DNA of 64,000 nucleotides from Polyporus tsugae (taxonomy: Eukaryota; Basidiomycota; Agaricomycetes; Polyporales; Polyporaceae): NCBI GenBank assembly GCA_024305745.1, contig JAHRBS010000001.1, positions 1,674,001 to 1,738,000 on the forward strand. The letters run 5' to 3'. Below are positions 1 to 10,672 of this stretch, one piece after another (positions within the stretch are counted from its first letter, which is position 1; each line of letters starts with the position of its first letter). The translations under genes were made by a program, and so were the position numbers. The notes below the pieces were generated by a model, which saw only the letters and a list, made by a program, of their open reading frames with translations, made no database searches and had not been told where the DNA came from.

Positions 1-206
1 GTGAAGTGACTGCTCAAGATCTTTAATGCCACGAAGCGATATCGGCGATGTTTCCTGGAGTGGGTGGACTAAGCACATTGTTAAGTCACAACAGATAGTT
101 CAGCAGATACGCACTGGAACTCTCTGGCAAGCCAGACTGAAGAGCTGGATCCCCACGCGAGTTTGCGCTCGATACAGTACTTTGAGCTTCCATCCGCGTT
201 GGAACG
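1..206 (-). pseudogene. 5'-truncated fragment of SRPK-like protein kinase, runs off the left edge
   Basis: On the minus strand this piece encodes the start of a kinase N-lobe. It reads SNADGSSKYCIERKLAWG, then SSSSVWLARE, then an intron (about 51-110, gtgcgt..ccag), then a second exon with the VAIK-like lysine in RFVALKIL. It matches, exon for exon and with the same intron position, the SRPK-like gene at 13.2-14.9 kb (YRIERKLGWG ... VWLAREL ... RFVALKIL). Unlike that copy, its glycine-loop frame is intact, although the first loop Gly is Ala (LAWG). No in-frame start codon or the upstream conserved segment of the other copy is present, so similarity begins abruptly near 206. The rest lies outside the window. 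It could be a gene with a divergent first exon, but a truncated duplicate is more likely. Confidence 0.6.
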
Positions 207-855
207 GCTGAGTCGTTGTGGTGGAGTCGGAGATAGAAGGCGGTGATGGACGGACTGCTATCACACTACCGCCCCGTCTATATAGGTGCAGACCACGCGT
301 ACGGGGGCGAAAACGACATGCCACCGTGTATGCGAAAACAGCTGCAGCGGCCAAAGGGTGTAGTCAGGTTGTGCATGCCGGGAGGAGGAGGGGGTCGGAG
401 TGAACCATGAACATAAGCAATTCTGAGTCACTGAAGTACCTAAGTTATAGGGGTGAAAGTAAACAGTTGGCGGATGCTGTCGAACTCAGTCGGAGACTGG
501 CCCTTGGGTATGTTTCAACCCTAACCCCATAACGGGCAATGACGCTGTTGGTGGAACAAGCGCCTGGTGGGTGAGACAGGGCCGGCGAACGCACACGGCT
601 TAAACCTAGTCTTATACCTCCCCTCAGCCTCCGCCCCCTAAACCCTTCCACTTACCAACTTCATCTACTTCTTACTCGATCACTCTGACCACGAATGGCT
701 TCCGCAGATGGGTTTTGTGAGTATACATCCGTTCTTGCCATGTTTCTGCGGCGCTCAAATTGTGGCGATTTCTCCTCAATTTCTCTCCCACAAGCCCAGG
801 CCTCTTCCCAGTGAGTGCCCATTCAACGCGTCGTGTATCCTACACTCACGCCAGT
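207..855. other. 5' flank of the PP2C gene
   Basis: No independent gene is recognised. A minus-strand TATA-like stretch lies near 281-287, upstream of the kinase fragment. A pyrimidine-rich leader (661-690) precedes an ATG at 695 that can splice (donor 717, acceptor near 805) in frame into the PP2C gene, giving an alternative longer N terminus; otherwise this is a 5' UTR with an intron. Confidence 0.4.
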
Positions 856-2148
856 ATGGCTAGCAGGGTCTTAGAAGATGACTTACTTCCCCCAAATCTA
901 TCGTTTAAGTGTGCAGTGACGGATTCCAAGGGACCCCGGCGGTTCATGGAAGACGCTCACTCTATCGTCGTTCCGTTCGGAGGAGTGCGAGGGCAAGGAT
1001 TCTTTGCCATATTTGATGGTCATGCGGGGAAGCAGGCTGCAGAGTGGTGCGGGCAGAACTTTGCTCTGGTATGTGGTCCGCCCTCCTCTTCTCTGCCCCC
1101 AAATCACCGACCCCGTTTCCTCCATGTGCCTCAGTGCCTCCTCCACGCGATGCGAAGAGACCTATCCGCGACAATCCCGGATGTGCTCAACCAGACTTTC
1201 CACGACGTCGATATGAACCTGTCGCGACTGTCGGAGGAGTCGGATGGCAAGATGCACTCTGGATGCACGGCCGTCACCGCGTTCCTCCGGCTTGAGGACG
1301 AGAGCGGTAACCAATCCTTCCTTCCACAAGACTTCGAGCTTGTGGCTCCACCATTGTCCACGTCAGCAACGAACTTTGTGGCCGCGAGTGACGACAATAG
1401 AGGGGACGGCCCAGACAATACCGTCCCTGCCCCAGACAACCACAATACCAAATCCAACAACGCCGACGGAGACGTAAAGTCCAAGGGCACGACCAGTAAG
1501 CTCCTGCATGCTCTCAAGAACCTGGGTGGTGCGGCTCATCACGAGCACTCTACCCCCTTGCCCGGTCCCTCAGGCCCGTCTACAAGTGGTCGGTCTGCCG
1601 TTCAAGAGAAAATCGCCGTGCCCCCGACGAGCGTGCGTCGAGTACTTTACTGCGCAAATGCGGGCGACGCCCGCGGAGTGCTGTGCCGCGCTGGCAAGGC
1701 GGTACGGTTGACGTATGACCACAAGGGATCGGACAAGCAGGAGGCGAAGCGCATCACCGACGCGGGCGGATTCGTGATGAGCGGCCGCGTCAACGGGGTG
1801 CTCAACGTCACGCGCAGTCTCGGCGACTCGTCCATGAAGGAGTTCGTGGTCGGGTCGCCATATACCACGGAGACGGAGCTGAGCGAGCAGGACGAGTTCC
1901 TGATCTTGGCATGTGATGGGGTTAGTTTTCATCTTTTGTCGTACGGTGCGGATCGGTGCTTATCGGTGCTGCAGCTGTGGGATGTCGTCAACGACCAGGG
2001 CGCCGTCGACCTCGTCCGTGCCATCGCGGATCCACGGAAGGCCGCGGAGGAGCTGCTCGAATACGCCTACCGCAATTACTCGACAGACAACGTCACCGTG
2101 CTCGTCATCCGGTTCCGGGATCCTCCCGAGAGCGTCCGTGCAGATTGA
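856..2148 (+). CDS. PTC1: protein phosphatase 2C (PPM family), PTC1-like
   Basis: A metal-dependent Ser/Thr phosphatase of about 390 residues, expected to dephosphorylate MAP-kinase pathway components in cytosol and nucleus. The PP2C motifs appear in order: RRFMEDAH, GFFAIFDGHAGKQAAEWCG (metal-binding Asp and Gly), SGCTAV, ANAGDARGVL, GGFV..RVNGVLNVTRSLGD, ACDGLWDV and STDNVTVLVI. Two short introns (1069-1134 and 1921-1974) are multiples of three and read through as open frame, but removing them restores the motifs, for example ACDG|LWDV. Between the SGCTAV and ANAGDARG motifs sits a roughly 110-residue low-complexity insertion rich in Asp, Asn, Ser and Pro, larger than in yeast Ptc1. The start at 856 (MASRVLEDD) gives a family-like N terminus; an upstream start at 695 with one intron is possible. 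Family assignment is firm; the PTC1 paralogue call is less so. Confidence 0.9.
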   Translation: MASRVLEDDLLPPNLSFKCAVTDSKGPRRFMEDAHSIVVPFGGVRGQGFFAIFDGHAGKQAAEWCGQNFALVCGPPSSSLPPNHRPRFLHVPQCLLHAMRRDLSATIPDVLNQTFHDVDMNLSRLSEESDGKMHSGCTAVTAFLRLEDESGNQSFLPQDFELVAPPLSTSATNFVAASDDNRGDGPDNTVPAPDNHNTKSNNADGDVKSKGTTSKLLHALKNLGGAAHHEHSTPLPGPSGPSTSGRSAVQEKIAVPPTSVRRVLYCANAGDARGVLCRAGKAVRLTYDHKGSDKQEAKRITDAGGFVMSGRVNGVLNVTRSLGDSSMKEFVVGSPYTTETELSEQDEFLILACDGVSFHLLSYGADRCLSVLQLWDVVNDQGAVDLVRAIADPRKAAEELLEYAYRNYSTDNVTVLVIRFRDPPESVRAD

Positions 2149-2943
2149 CAATGGCGTTCCCGAGGCTCTAGCCTCATCCAAGGGTACGTGTTACCGTTCG
2201 GTTGCGCTTGTGTTTTTGACTGACGAAGCATTCAAACTCGTAGGCTTCGGAAGTACTCTCGCTGGTTTTTATACAAGCTACCGCGCAAGTCATCATCGGC
2301 CGTCATTGACGGGAATACGACATTTATCATACCCGACCCCCCATGAGTTCCTACATTCGTTTCCATCTGATGTTGAATCGCTATTCTTTGCTTCCTCAGC
2401 CAGTCTCGCACCTTCTGCTCGACGTCCTGTGGTTTTTTTGTGTACGCCCCTCGCATATGTTCTTGAGCTCTCGTCACTCGTCATGCAACTCGGACACTGA
2501 ACATAACACTTACAATTGTATCCCCTACCCTACTCCGCACAGCCAGTGATACTCGTACTTCTGTATCCACGTAGTATCGGACTCGTCGAAATCTAACACA
2601 TTGTAGTATATGAACTGCTGATAGTGCTGGTGAATCTTCGTTCAGCATGGTTGGACGGGCGGGCAGAGTCTGCGGGACCCGGGTGACCCGAGCCGAGAAA
2701 GGAAGGTGCGCGGGTACTGCATTTGCACCGCATTCTGCCTTTTGCAGCTCGATCCCCTTTAAATAATATTCCCCTTCTTGTTCACTTCACGCCCTCATTG
2801 CTAGTGTTGCCTTTGTATTTCACGACAGGAACAATAACGACCATCACGCCCAACTTTCACATACACCCCTCGCACCCAAGAGCCAAGATACCCGTACGAC
2901 ATACCACCGCTGCGACAGCTCCCCTCATAGAGCAAGACCCACC
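2149..2943. other. intergenic: PP2C 3' region and PNS1 promoter
   Basis: No coding signal. An AT-rich TATA-like run (2759-2771) followed by a pyrimidine- and C-rich leader (2840-2940) precedes the PNS1 start codon, as is usual for highly transcribed fungal genes. Confidence 0.4.
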
Positions 2944-5509
2944 ATGTCCTACCCCTCTCACTCATATCAGGAGGTTGGCACCCCGGCACCCGGACCCGCT
3001 CCCTACTACGCCGAGAACCCATATGCGCCGCCACAACAAGGACAGTACGCATACGGTCAAAGGCCTTCCTATGCCGAGGGGTATGGCGGAGATACCAAGT
3101 CGCCTTTTGAAGGAGAGCGGTTCAAGCCCAAGAAGAGAATAAACGACCCCATCTTCCTCATTCTCTTTTTTGCACAAGTGAGTCCGTTACTTAATCTTCA
3201 CCTTCCCCGACGACTTACGTTCCGGCCCGTTGGACGATGTAGTTGGTAGGATTCATCATCGTCTCAGTCATCACCTTATCAAAGTTCGGCAATGCCGGAG
3301 GGCTCGGAGGAGGTGTTGGAAAGGATGGAACGGGGAAGAGCATCACTTTGAACTAGTGCGTACTGCCAGATCTCGTTGAATATTTGTGGCCAATCCTCAG
3401 CGTTACGGGCAGTCATACCGCCATTCTGCTGCTGTTTGTAACAGGAGCAGCATTGATTCTCTCTACAATATACCTCATTCTGACACGCATGTTCACAAAA
3501 GCTATCATGCATATTACCTTGATCCTCACTATTTTGCTGAACATGTACGTACAAAAGCTCTTAAAGCCTGCCCCGATGCTAACCCGACCGTTGAAGTGCA
3601 ATTTGTGTATACTACTGGATCACCAAGTACTACTGTATGTCGCCTTCCATCCATCTCACATCCCATCACTCACGCCACGGGGGTTTCGTAGCGGGAGCGA
3701 TTGTCTTCACTGTCATTGCACTTTTCTCTGTCTTGGCGTACTGGGGTTACCGGTCGCGGATTCCCCTGGCCTCGCTACTCCTCCAAGTCGTCATGGACGT
3801 CACTAAGCACCACCCTAGTGTGTATTTTGTCGCGTTCACGTCCCTCATCCTTCAAGCTGCGCTAAGCGTGTGAGTAAAAAACGCCGCTCCAGCATGTCCG
3901 CGTGTGGCTTATCTCCATGTGGACACCAGGTGGTACACCTTCACGGTCATCGCTACGTAAGTGATCTCGAGCTCGAGCTCTTCCGCATCTTCTAATATGG
4001 CCCCCTTAGCTATGCCAGGTACACACCTGGTAGCCCGAGTACGTTTCTTCCCAGCCCGTTGCGGCTGGTCCGTGACTGACAAGCTCCCGTGTAGCCTGCG
4101 AGTTGGGCGAGTCTTGTTCCACTGGCAAGGTCATCGGCCTCGTCATCTTCGAGACCTTCTCCTTCCTCTGGACGTCCCAAGTGATCGGCAACATTGCGCT
4201 CGCGACCCTCGCCGGTGGTCCGTTCGGCTGTAAGTATTGCCCTCGCGTTGCATCATCCCTACCCTCTCCGATACTCACGTCCTTGTACAGGCTGGTACTA
4301 CTTCGGCCCTCGCGAAGCAGGTTTGATGGTAAGAGCATATCTCCCCACTAATGGAAACCAGAGGCTGAGCGGAGCATCTACACTACACGCTAGCCGAAGC
4401 ACCCTACGCTCTCGTCCTTCGTTCGCGCCTCGACCCTCTCGCTGGGTTCGATCGCGTTTGGCTCTTTGATCGTCACCATCCTCGAGCTCGTCCGCATGAT
4501 CTTGAACGCCACGAGGAACAGCGCCAACGCGGACGGTCACCGTACGTCCCTTCTCGCTCCCGATACAACGGCAGATACGGATGGATGCTGAAGTTGCGAT
4601 TTGTCGCCATAGCTGTCGAGGCGTGCCTCTTCATGTGCGCGGAGTGCTTCATCGGATGTATCGAGAGCGCGATCGAATACTTCAACCGGTGCGTGCATTC
4701 GCATCGTTCCGTTTTGTCCAGCATCTCTGACCGTCCCTCCAGCTACGCATACGTCGAGATCGGTGAGTGATATGGCCGAGCCTAGCGCCATCTATCCTGT
4801 GCTCATTGTGATCCTAGCGCTGTATGGCAAGCCCTACATTGATGCCGCGAAGGATACTTGGCGTCTGTTTAAGGACCGCGGTATCGACGCCATTGTCAAC
4901 GACTCTCTCGTCGGCATGAGTACGCACTGCCCTTATGTTTATCGTGTCCTTCGACCTGATGGGACGTTGATAGCTCTGACCTGGGGTGCTTACCTGACCG
5001 GCCTTCTTTGCTCGTTGTTCGCGTACCTCTACCTCCGCTGTAAGTCCGGCGCGTAGTCCCATTGGAGCTTTGACTGACGCAGGATAATATGCACACCCTA
5101 GTCACCCATCCATCGTACAATGCCGATGGGCAGTACACTGCCCCAGTCGTGCTGTTCGCTTTCCTCATCGGTCTGCAGAGCTGTGAGTGAACCGCCCACA
5201 AACGCCACCGGGCGCAAGGCTGACATCTGACCGCCCACAGCCCTGACGCTCTCGTCCGCCATCGAGGCTGGTGTATCTACCATGTACGTTGGCTATTTGA
5301 GATCTTTTGACGCAAACGAATTGACATCCTGTGCCCGTCCAGCTTCGTCGGCCTCGGTGAGGACCCGCAAGTGCTTGCCGTCCGTGCGCCAGAGCTGTTT
5401 GCTGTAAGTTTTCTACACCACTAGATCTATTCACCGTTCTTACGCGAACGTTCCGCAGTTGATCGCCCAGACATACCCGCAGGTTGTGCAGGGAGTCCCG
5501 CGAGTGTAG
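2944..5509 (+). CDS. PNS1: PNS1 / choline transporter-like (CTL, SLC44 family) membrane protein
   Basis: A polytopic plasma-membrane protein of the CTL/SLC44 family; the yeast homologue is pH nine-sensitive protein 1, whose transport substrate is not settled. The N-terminal roughly 45 residues are Pro/Tyr/Gln-rich, ending in the family hallmark FEGERFKPKKRINDPIF just before the first membrane span. Further conserved blocks follow after splicing: STIYLILTRMFTKAIMHITL, PLASLLLQVVMDVTKHHPSV, ETFSFLWTSQVIGNIALATL, GGPFG.WYYFGPREAG, ALYGKPYIDAAKDTWRLF, DRGIDAIVNDSLVG, then LSSAIEAGVSTIFVGLGEDP. At least ten introns cut the gene, including 3178-3242, 3356-3404, 3545-3596 and 3635-3691, all GT..AG. 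Splicing gives a continuous frame to the stop at 5507-5509. Nothing suggests disruption. Several overlapping reading frames in the region are shadows of these exons. Confidence 0.92.
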
Positions 5510-6203
5510 GGATGGCGGACTACGGTTGTGTGAAAGCTTCAGCAACTGCGGGTCTGTGTGTTTTGAGGCTTTACCCTGGATATTTATAGATTTTGTTTGT
5601 GGGCTTCGACATGCCTGCTCTTCGAGCTCGAATTATCCGTGGAGGTTGTCCAGGTAACTGACCGTAGCTGCGTATATTGGGACGCCGTCGATCGAACAAC
5701 CGACGTGGTGGCGCCAGCAAGTTCTCTCCCGCTTGGTCACGACTCGACGTAGCAGCCGTTGTGGTTCGTGATACCGACTCACGCCCGCTTTCTAACCTTG
5801 AGGCTGGAGATGGAGGGCGTGCTTTTGTCGCCGTACTGGAATTTCAAGCTCAAATCCTCATTTTTCACAAGGTGAACGGCCACAGGAAAGCAAGCTTCTC
5901 GGCAAGCCCGAAGAAAGCAAGTGCAACTCTACCTTATATGATCGTCCGTCCTCCCCCAGAAATGTGATACCAAACGGCTAGCGCTGTGTAGCGGAATCAA
6001 AGGTCTTTGGCATGGTTTCTAGAAAGCAACTCGGAAAGTTGCGACCAGTATTCGCTTAGCTCTCGTGCATGAAAGTCGATGACAGGACTACTGACTGGAC
6101 GTGTTGATCAATCCAGCTATTAGAGTAGCGGCATCAGCTTGCCACGAGTGGTTGAGAACTCTCGTAACTACTGTCAGTCTGACCGCGGTCCGTACCTTGG
6201 ACT
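5510..6203. other. intergenic region left of the hAT-like element
   Basis: The 3' flank of PNS1. I see no gene. It ends with the 8 bp sequence CTTGGACT (6196-6203), the left copy of the target-site duplication of the adjoining element. Confidence 0.4.
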
Positions 6204-6225
6204 TAGTGATGCCGTGGGGTGGAGT
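6204..6225 (+). repeat. left terminal inverted repeat
   Basis: The inverted partner of 7284-7308; the 15 bases GCCGTGGGGTGGAGT at 6211-6225 are matched perfectly in reverse at 7284-7298. The outer bases differ by a 3 bp insertion on the right side. Confidence 0.75.
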
Positions 6226-7283
6226 CGGAGTCGCTCTGGGCTAGCGACTCCGATGCACTCCAGTCATCCTGGAGTGTGACGGAGTGGATTATGTGAGCAA
6301 CCGCGCTTCCTATGTATGGAAGGTCGGGAACGCTAGACAAGAAAGCGCTTGAAGGTGAGTTGCGCGCGCGCGCGCGCGACCGGGTGGTGGACGCGAGACT
6401 CGAGGTGCGCGCGAAGGAGTCGCGGCATGACGTTCATAGTAGTACGGTAACACCAATAACCATAGTTCACATCCCTCTGCCTTCAACTGTGCGATAAAAC
6501 CATTATTAGGTCTCGCTGTCCGACTCGTCTGCGAGATCATCCTCTCGCGCTATAAACACTCCGTTGGGATCGCTCTCCTGCCGTCGAAAGCGTAGAGAGT
6601 ACTAGTATTTGACCACCTGCAACATCTCCATAGTATTCCCACCCAGCTTCAAGCAACGTAGCGTGTCTGTCTCTTTGCTTGAGGAAAATACTCGCTCAGA
6701 TGTCACGGATGACGCCTGGAAGGTAAGCGTAGTGACAGTGATTTTACAGAGTCGGAAGAGGGTTAGTCCCTCTTGTGTGCAAGGTCAAATGGCACCATGC
6801 CTTTCGGTAGTCAAGGATATCCAAGTCCGGTTGCGCGAGTCTTCGGGCCTAAGCGAAATACCTCTCGAGCTCATCCTCCACCACCTGTAAAGCTTCAGTA
6901 GTGATAGTGTATGCAAAGGTCGAAGCTTCGAGTCTTGGCTCCTTGTCTGATTCCCCCCTAGGGGCAGTGTTGAAAAACGAAGGGAGGGTGGCAAGTGGAT
7001 AGTACTTTGAGAGAGGGAGTCTGTGCTGCAAGGCCACTGTGTATAGGCCATGTATCAGCCTCAAGCAAGAGAGTGATGTTAAAGCGTGTCGAAAGGATAT
7101 GTGCCAGGTCGCGCGCGTGAATCGCGAGGAAAGGACTCTTCGCGCGACCGTACAGTCGCCTCGCGCCGTGTAGCACATAAGCGCCTAATGGAGATCCGTA
7201 TCGGCTTCATCTGTCACTCCGAGTGATTCCTGATTCCTGATTCCTGGAGTGCAACGGAGTCGCGCCGTGGTCTACTCCGGAGT

Positions 7284-7308
7284 ACTCCACCCCACGGCAA
7301 CACTACTA
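7284..7308 (-). repeat. right terminal inverted repeat
   Basis: The reverse complement of the left end, followed immediately by the second CTTGGACT duplication at 7309-7316. Confidence 0.75.
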
Positions 7309-7316
7309 CTTGGACT

Positions 7317-8042
7317 TCAAGCTTCAGCGCTTCAGCTTCAAGCCGGACGGCGTTGGCTTATTTTGGCAATCCTAGCGCCCGTGGTGCCTTCACCACTTCA
7401 GTCACTGGCACGGTACCGTGCATCGCATCCGAGACATTCCGATTTGCGAAATTGAAGTCAAGCCTTTTACATGATCATCGAAGTGACAAATTTAGAGTTG
7501 CATTCCACACTAATATTCCTACATTGGACCACGCAGCACGAGGAGATCAAAACCAAGTCGGAGAACTTGAAGGCGGGTACGGGACCGGGGTTTCTCCGTG
7601 TCGTGGAGCTTCACTGCCAGTCGATGACGTGGTTAGCAGGAAGCTGGCGGGTACGGTACTGGTGAAGTTCCGAAGCCGTCAGCGCCCGGAAATTGGAGAC
7701 CTCCTTCTTCCTGCTGCAGACCTCGGTATCCCAGGCGTATCATGTACCTGGCTTGAAGGACGTAGAAACACCTCTCAATCTTCGTCTTGGCTATCAACTC
7801 CCTGCCGCCCTGTCTGCCACCCTGGTATGGCAATGCGTATTACCAGTGAATGAGAAGTTTAACTATGGAATACTTCATAACATAACACTCATACCTTGCG
7901 AGTTGTCCACTCTACGACTTGGCAGAAAGTGTGTCTCGGGACCGAAACGAGGTTTCTATTACTGCCACACACGAATGTCATGTCCTTCAGTGTGTAGAGC
8001 TGCATGCGTAACCGGTTACTCCTTGGGCAGTGCTACAAACTT
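7317..8042. other. intergenic, no recognised gene
   Basis: Short open frames on both strands lack splice context or recognisable motifs. The region lies between the right end of the hAT-like element and the 3' end of the small gene at 8043-8633. Confidence 0.35.
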
Positions 8043-8633
8043 TCAGCAGCTTACCACTGAATATAGGGGGTACTGCTCTGCGCCACATGACTGCCCTGGT
8101 CCAGGGGCCAAGTCTTTGTGGGCGGCCGGATCGACAGAATCCTTAGAAGTGACGATTGTCCGGAAAATCTTCGCATACCGCCTTTGGAAACGATAGACAC
8201 TGTCCTCGTCCCTTCGAAGCCAGGGGATGTCCTGACCCGGCCGCTGACATGTCCATTCATTAGTGCGCCATGCAAGACAGTGGGAAATGCCAAGAGATGC
8301 CCACCTTGGTCGCGCTCTCCGGGGTGGGTTCAATACCGATTATCTCAACGATAGTGTCCTTGGGGAAGGTGGAGCCGCAGTTGGTAAGCAACATCACTAC
8401 ATCCCCGACCTGATTCGTGACCATGTAAACAAGGGGAGACTGTTTCTGAATGATTGGATAAAGCTCACTTGGAACGTTGTACTAGGGTTGTACATTCCGG
8501 TGGGTGTAGTAGTGTTGCGACCACCGCTACCCGCGCCACCTGGGAAGTTTCCAGAACCAGTGCGACCAGCAAGACCCCAGCTTCCGGTGTGACCGCGTGG
8601 CTGGTTGGTGGGAACAATACGGGAGGAATACAT
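8043..8633 (-). CDS. small three-exon gene of unknown function
   Basis: I do not recognise this protein. The gene model is supported by structure. An ATG at 8633 lies 90 bp from a TATATAAA box (8723-8730). Exon 1 (8469-8633) ends at a consensus gtgagc donor. Intron 1 (8410-8468) is 59 bp. Exon 2 (8305-8409) is followed by a 61 bp intron (8244-8304) with a clear actaatga branch site. Exon 3 (8043-8243) ends in TGA. All junctions are phase 0 and the spliced protein has 156 residues. The N terminus is Gly/Ser/Thr-rich (TGSGNFPGGAGSGG), exon 2 is hydrophobic then acidic (GDVVMLLTNCGSTFPKD, IVEIIGIEP), and exon 3 is basic with RFQRRYAKIFRTIV. There is no signal peptide or membrane span. It could be a lineage-specific gene; homologues would need to be sought. 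Confidence 0.5.
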
Positions 8634-8722
8634 GAATAACGACGAAGAGGGGGCTCGAAGGGAAGTGTGAGAGGAGTAGAGTTAGGTTGTGAACCTGGGG
8701 GATGACATGCAAGAATCTGGAC

Positions 8723-8730
8723 TTTATATA
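8723..8730 (-). promoter_or_regulatory. TATA box of the small gene at 8043-8633
   Basis: TATATAAA on the minus strand, 90 bp upstream of the ATG at 8633, at the spacing usual for TATA-containing fungal promoters. Confidence 0.5.
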
Positions 8731-9093
8731 TCCGGAACCTCATGTCAGATGGGTACATCAAGACTGTAGCGATAACAGTGGGGACCGACTGAATGCGAGG
8801 CAGCCATCCTAGTACAGTTCCCCAAAGTGTGAGTCACTCGGACAGATCGGCGTAATAGGCATCTGGTGACGATTCGCCGGGACGAGATCAGTAAGCGCGA
8901 TATTTGGGTGTCCCAGATGGGCACGCACTTGTCATCGCCCGCCGACACCAAGACCAAGAGGGATATTTGAAGGCGAAGGTTGATGGGATCATTGGCTAAT
9001 AATCTAAGAGCTATCACCAATCCGGGAGTTATCACGTACCTTAAGCGAAAACTCTTGTCTTCGGGAGGCCAGGGAGCTCAAGCAGATCAAATA

Positions 9094-10672
9094 TTAGATT
9101 CGAAGGATCTGTCGGACAAACTCGATAATACTACCACACACCGGGATTCGTATCAACCAGTTCAAAACGTGCCACCAGCGTGGCAGTGGAGGTGTCCGAA
9201 ATCGGTCCCAGTGCGCTTGCAGCAGGGGAGCGAGTTTGGACCAATACACCTCCGGATCAAACATGGTCTCGTAATCTATACGAAGCGTGACTGGGGCATA
9301 CAGCACACCTTGAGACGGTGACTCGATGTTGCCCATGAAGAAGTCGAGTGCCTCCTGAGAACTAAAACGACGCGTAACGACGTGAGTCGTCATTCCGTCA
9401 AACAGCGCTGGTAAGGCCGGGACCATCGGAACCGCCCCCTGCAAACGGAGGGCGTGAGTCAAGACTCAGCGTGAAAGAAAGGGATTTTACCCAAAAATGC
9501 ACTCGAAACAGATTTCCGAGCATCGCAACGTCGAAAGCGAACGGGTTGTACTGCGGTTCTCCGAGACACACGTCTTCCGGCTTGTAAAGATCGGAACCCA
9601 TACATGCCTCATCGGATGGACGACGACAATCTTTGACGGAGACGTCGGGCGGTAGCTGTATGGACTGGTCGTAGTCCATGAAGGCATACACAACATCAAA
9701 CCCGCCCCGATGCTCGCGCAGATTGTTTCGAAATTGCTGAACGTCGCGATCCGGCCGATAGCAGTTCACGACCATGTTCGACTCACAAATGTCCTGATAA
9801 CGTCTGTTAGAGCGGTAGGGTTGGCATAGGTCAAATACTGACTCGATGAGCAATGCGATTGGCGTGGAGAAAGGAGAGTCCCTGTGAAACGTAGGTCAAC
9901 ATTGTTTGCAAAGTGTCTCGGAGCCACGCATACCTCAAGAAGGCATCTGATAAACGTTAGAACCTGGCCTACATCCTGCATATCGGTTATGTAGAGAGGC
10001 GTGCCCCACCTAGGGATGAGAAATTAAACGAGTTCGCGATCCTCCTACTGAAGAGGCAACTCACAGAGGCATAGTGACGATGGAGTACTTGTGTGGCGTG
10101 TCGATAATGGCGATCGGAGGCAGAACACCAGGGAAAGTACGCATATCGGTAAACGATGACTTCTGTTGTAGAAGTGTCTGGAAGATGCGATGTTGCGAGC
10201 TGTCATTGTCGACAAGCTTCAACATGATATCTCGTCCAAAGAGATCTTGTCCACACGCCAGTCTCGTCTACCACGCGGAATGAGTCGGCGTCCCTGCACC
10301 AAATCCAGTACACACCTTTGTCCGAAACGTTCTCGGCGAGATTCCTTCATCCCATATGCAACGGGCGTACGGGAGGGCAGCCGCCGTGCTCATTAATGGC
10401 GTATGCCAAACTCTAGAGACATCCATCTCCAGCTCGGGTTGGAGACCATATAGCTGAATGCCCCGTAGACGAAGCCACTCCCTGGACGTCTCCCACAGCT
10501 CCAGCATCTCGTCTATTGTTGGGATATTGTCCTTGCCAAAGTCGTCAACGGACGCGCACGGTATCTGAAACGCTGACTGTTAGATAGGTCATAGAGCTGT
10601 CTTTTGTAAGCCACTCACATCCGGGATGGTTGGGGATGATTTCACGTCTTCCTTGAACAGAGCGTCCCCCAT
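9094..10672 (-). CDS. lineage-specific kinase-like protein, family copy 1
   Basis: A protein of the eukaryotic protein-kinase fold, homologous to 33.1-34.8 kb (pseudogene) and 35.4-37.0 kb. After splicing it reads MGDALFKED, an IP..DEMLELWETSREWL block, then GQDLFGRDIMLKLVD (N-lobe with the VAIK-type lysine), VLPPIAIIDTPHKYSIVTMP (hinge strand) and GLSFLHANRIAHR|DICESN (catalytic loop HRDxxxxN split by an intron). AFMDYDQSIQLPPD follows, with DYD where kinases have DFG, and CLGEPQYNPFAFDVAMLG. A C-terminal tail holds FDGMTTHVVTRRFSSQEAL. At least six introns are shared in position with copy 3. The HRD aspartate and loop Asn are kept and DFG is altered, so activity is uncertain. The start at 10672 is chosen because the acidic N terminus and first intron match copy 3. 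No disruption is seen; a stop-containing stretch near 10280-10325 is removed by a 48 bp intron. Confidence 0.7.

Larger units (their letters stand above)
6204..7308. mobile_element. non-autonomous hAT-like DNA transposon (MITE-type), 1105 bp
   Basis: The element is bounded by inverted ends: left TAGTGATGCCGTGGGGTGGAG and, reversed, right TAGTAGTGTTGCCGTGGGGT. These share a perfect 15 bp core (6211-6225 against 7284-7298). Both sides are flanked directly by the same 8 bp, CTTGGACT (6196-6203 and 7309-7316), the target-site duplication length typical of hAT elements. Subterminal regions are dense in CGGAGT/ACTCCG hexamers in both orientations (6221-6290, 7215-7290), also typical of hAT ends, where transposase is thought to bind. 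The right arm carries three tandem TGATTCC units (about 7224-7245), and the interior a (GC)n run near 6361-6377. Open frames inside are short and none resembles a transposase, so movement would depend on one supplied elsewhere. The ends are well preserved, suggesting fairly recent insertion. Confidence 0.72.

Noticed and set aside
515..533. Telomere-like aaccctaacccc stretch
   Set aside because: A single short interstitial match without tandem repetition; not a telomere.
6361..6377. (GC)n run as a possible Z-DNA or regulatory element
   Set aside because: A short simple repeat inside the hAT-like element; no independent evidence of function.
7693..8196. 167-codon plus-strand open frame
   Set aside because: It overlaps the minus-strand three-exon gene and lacks motifs or splice signals of its own.
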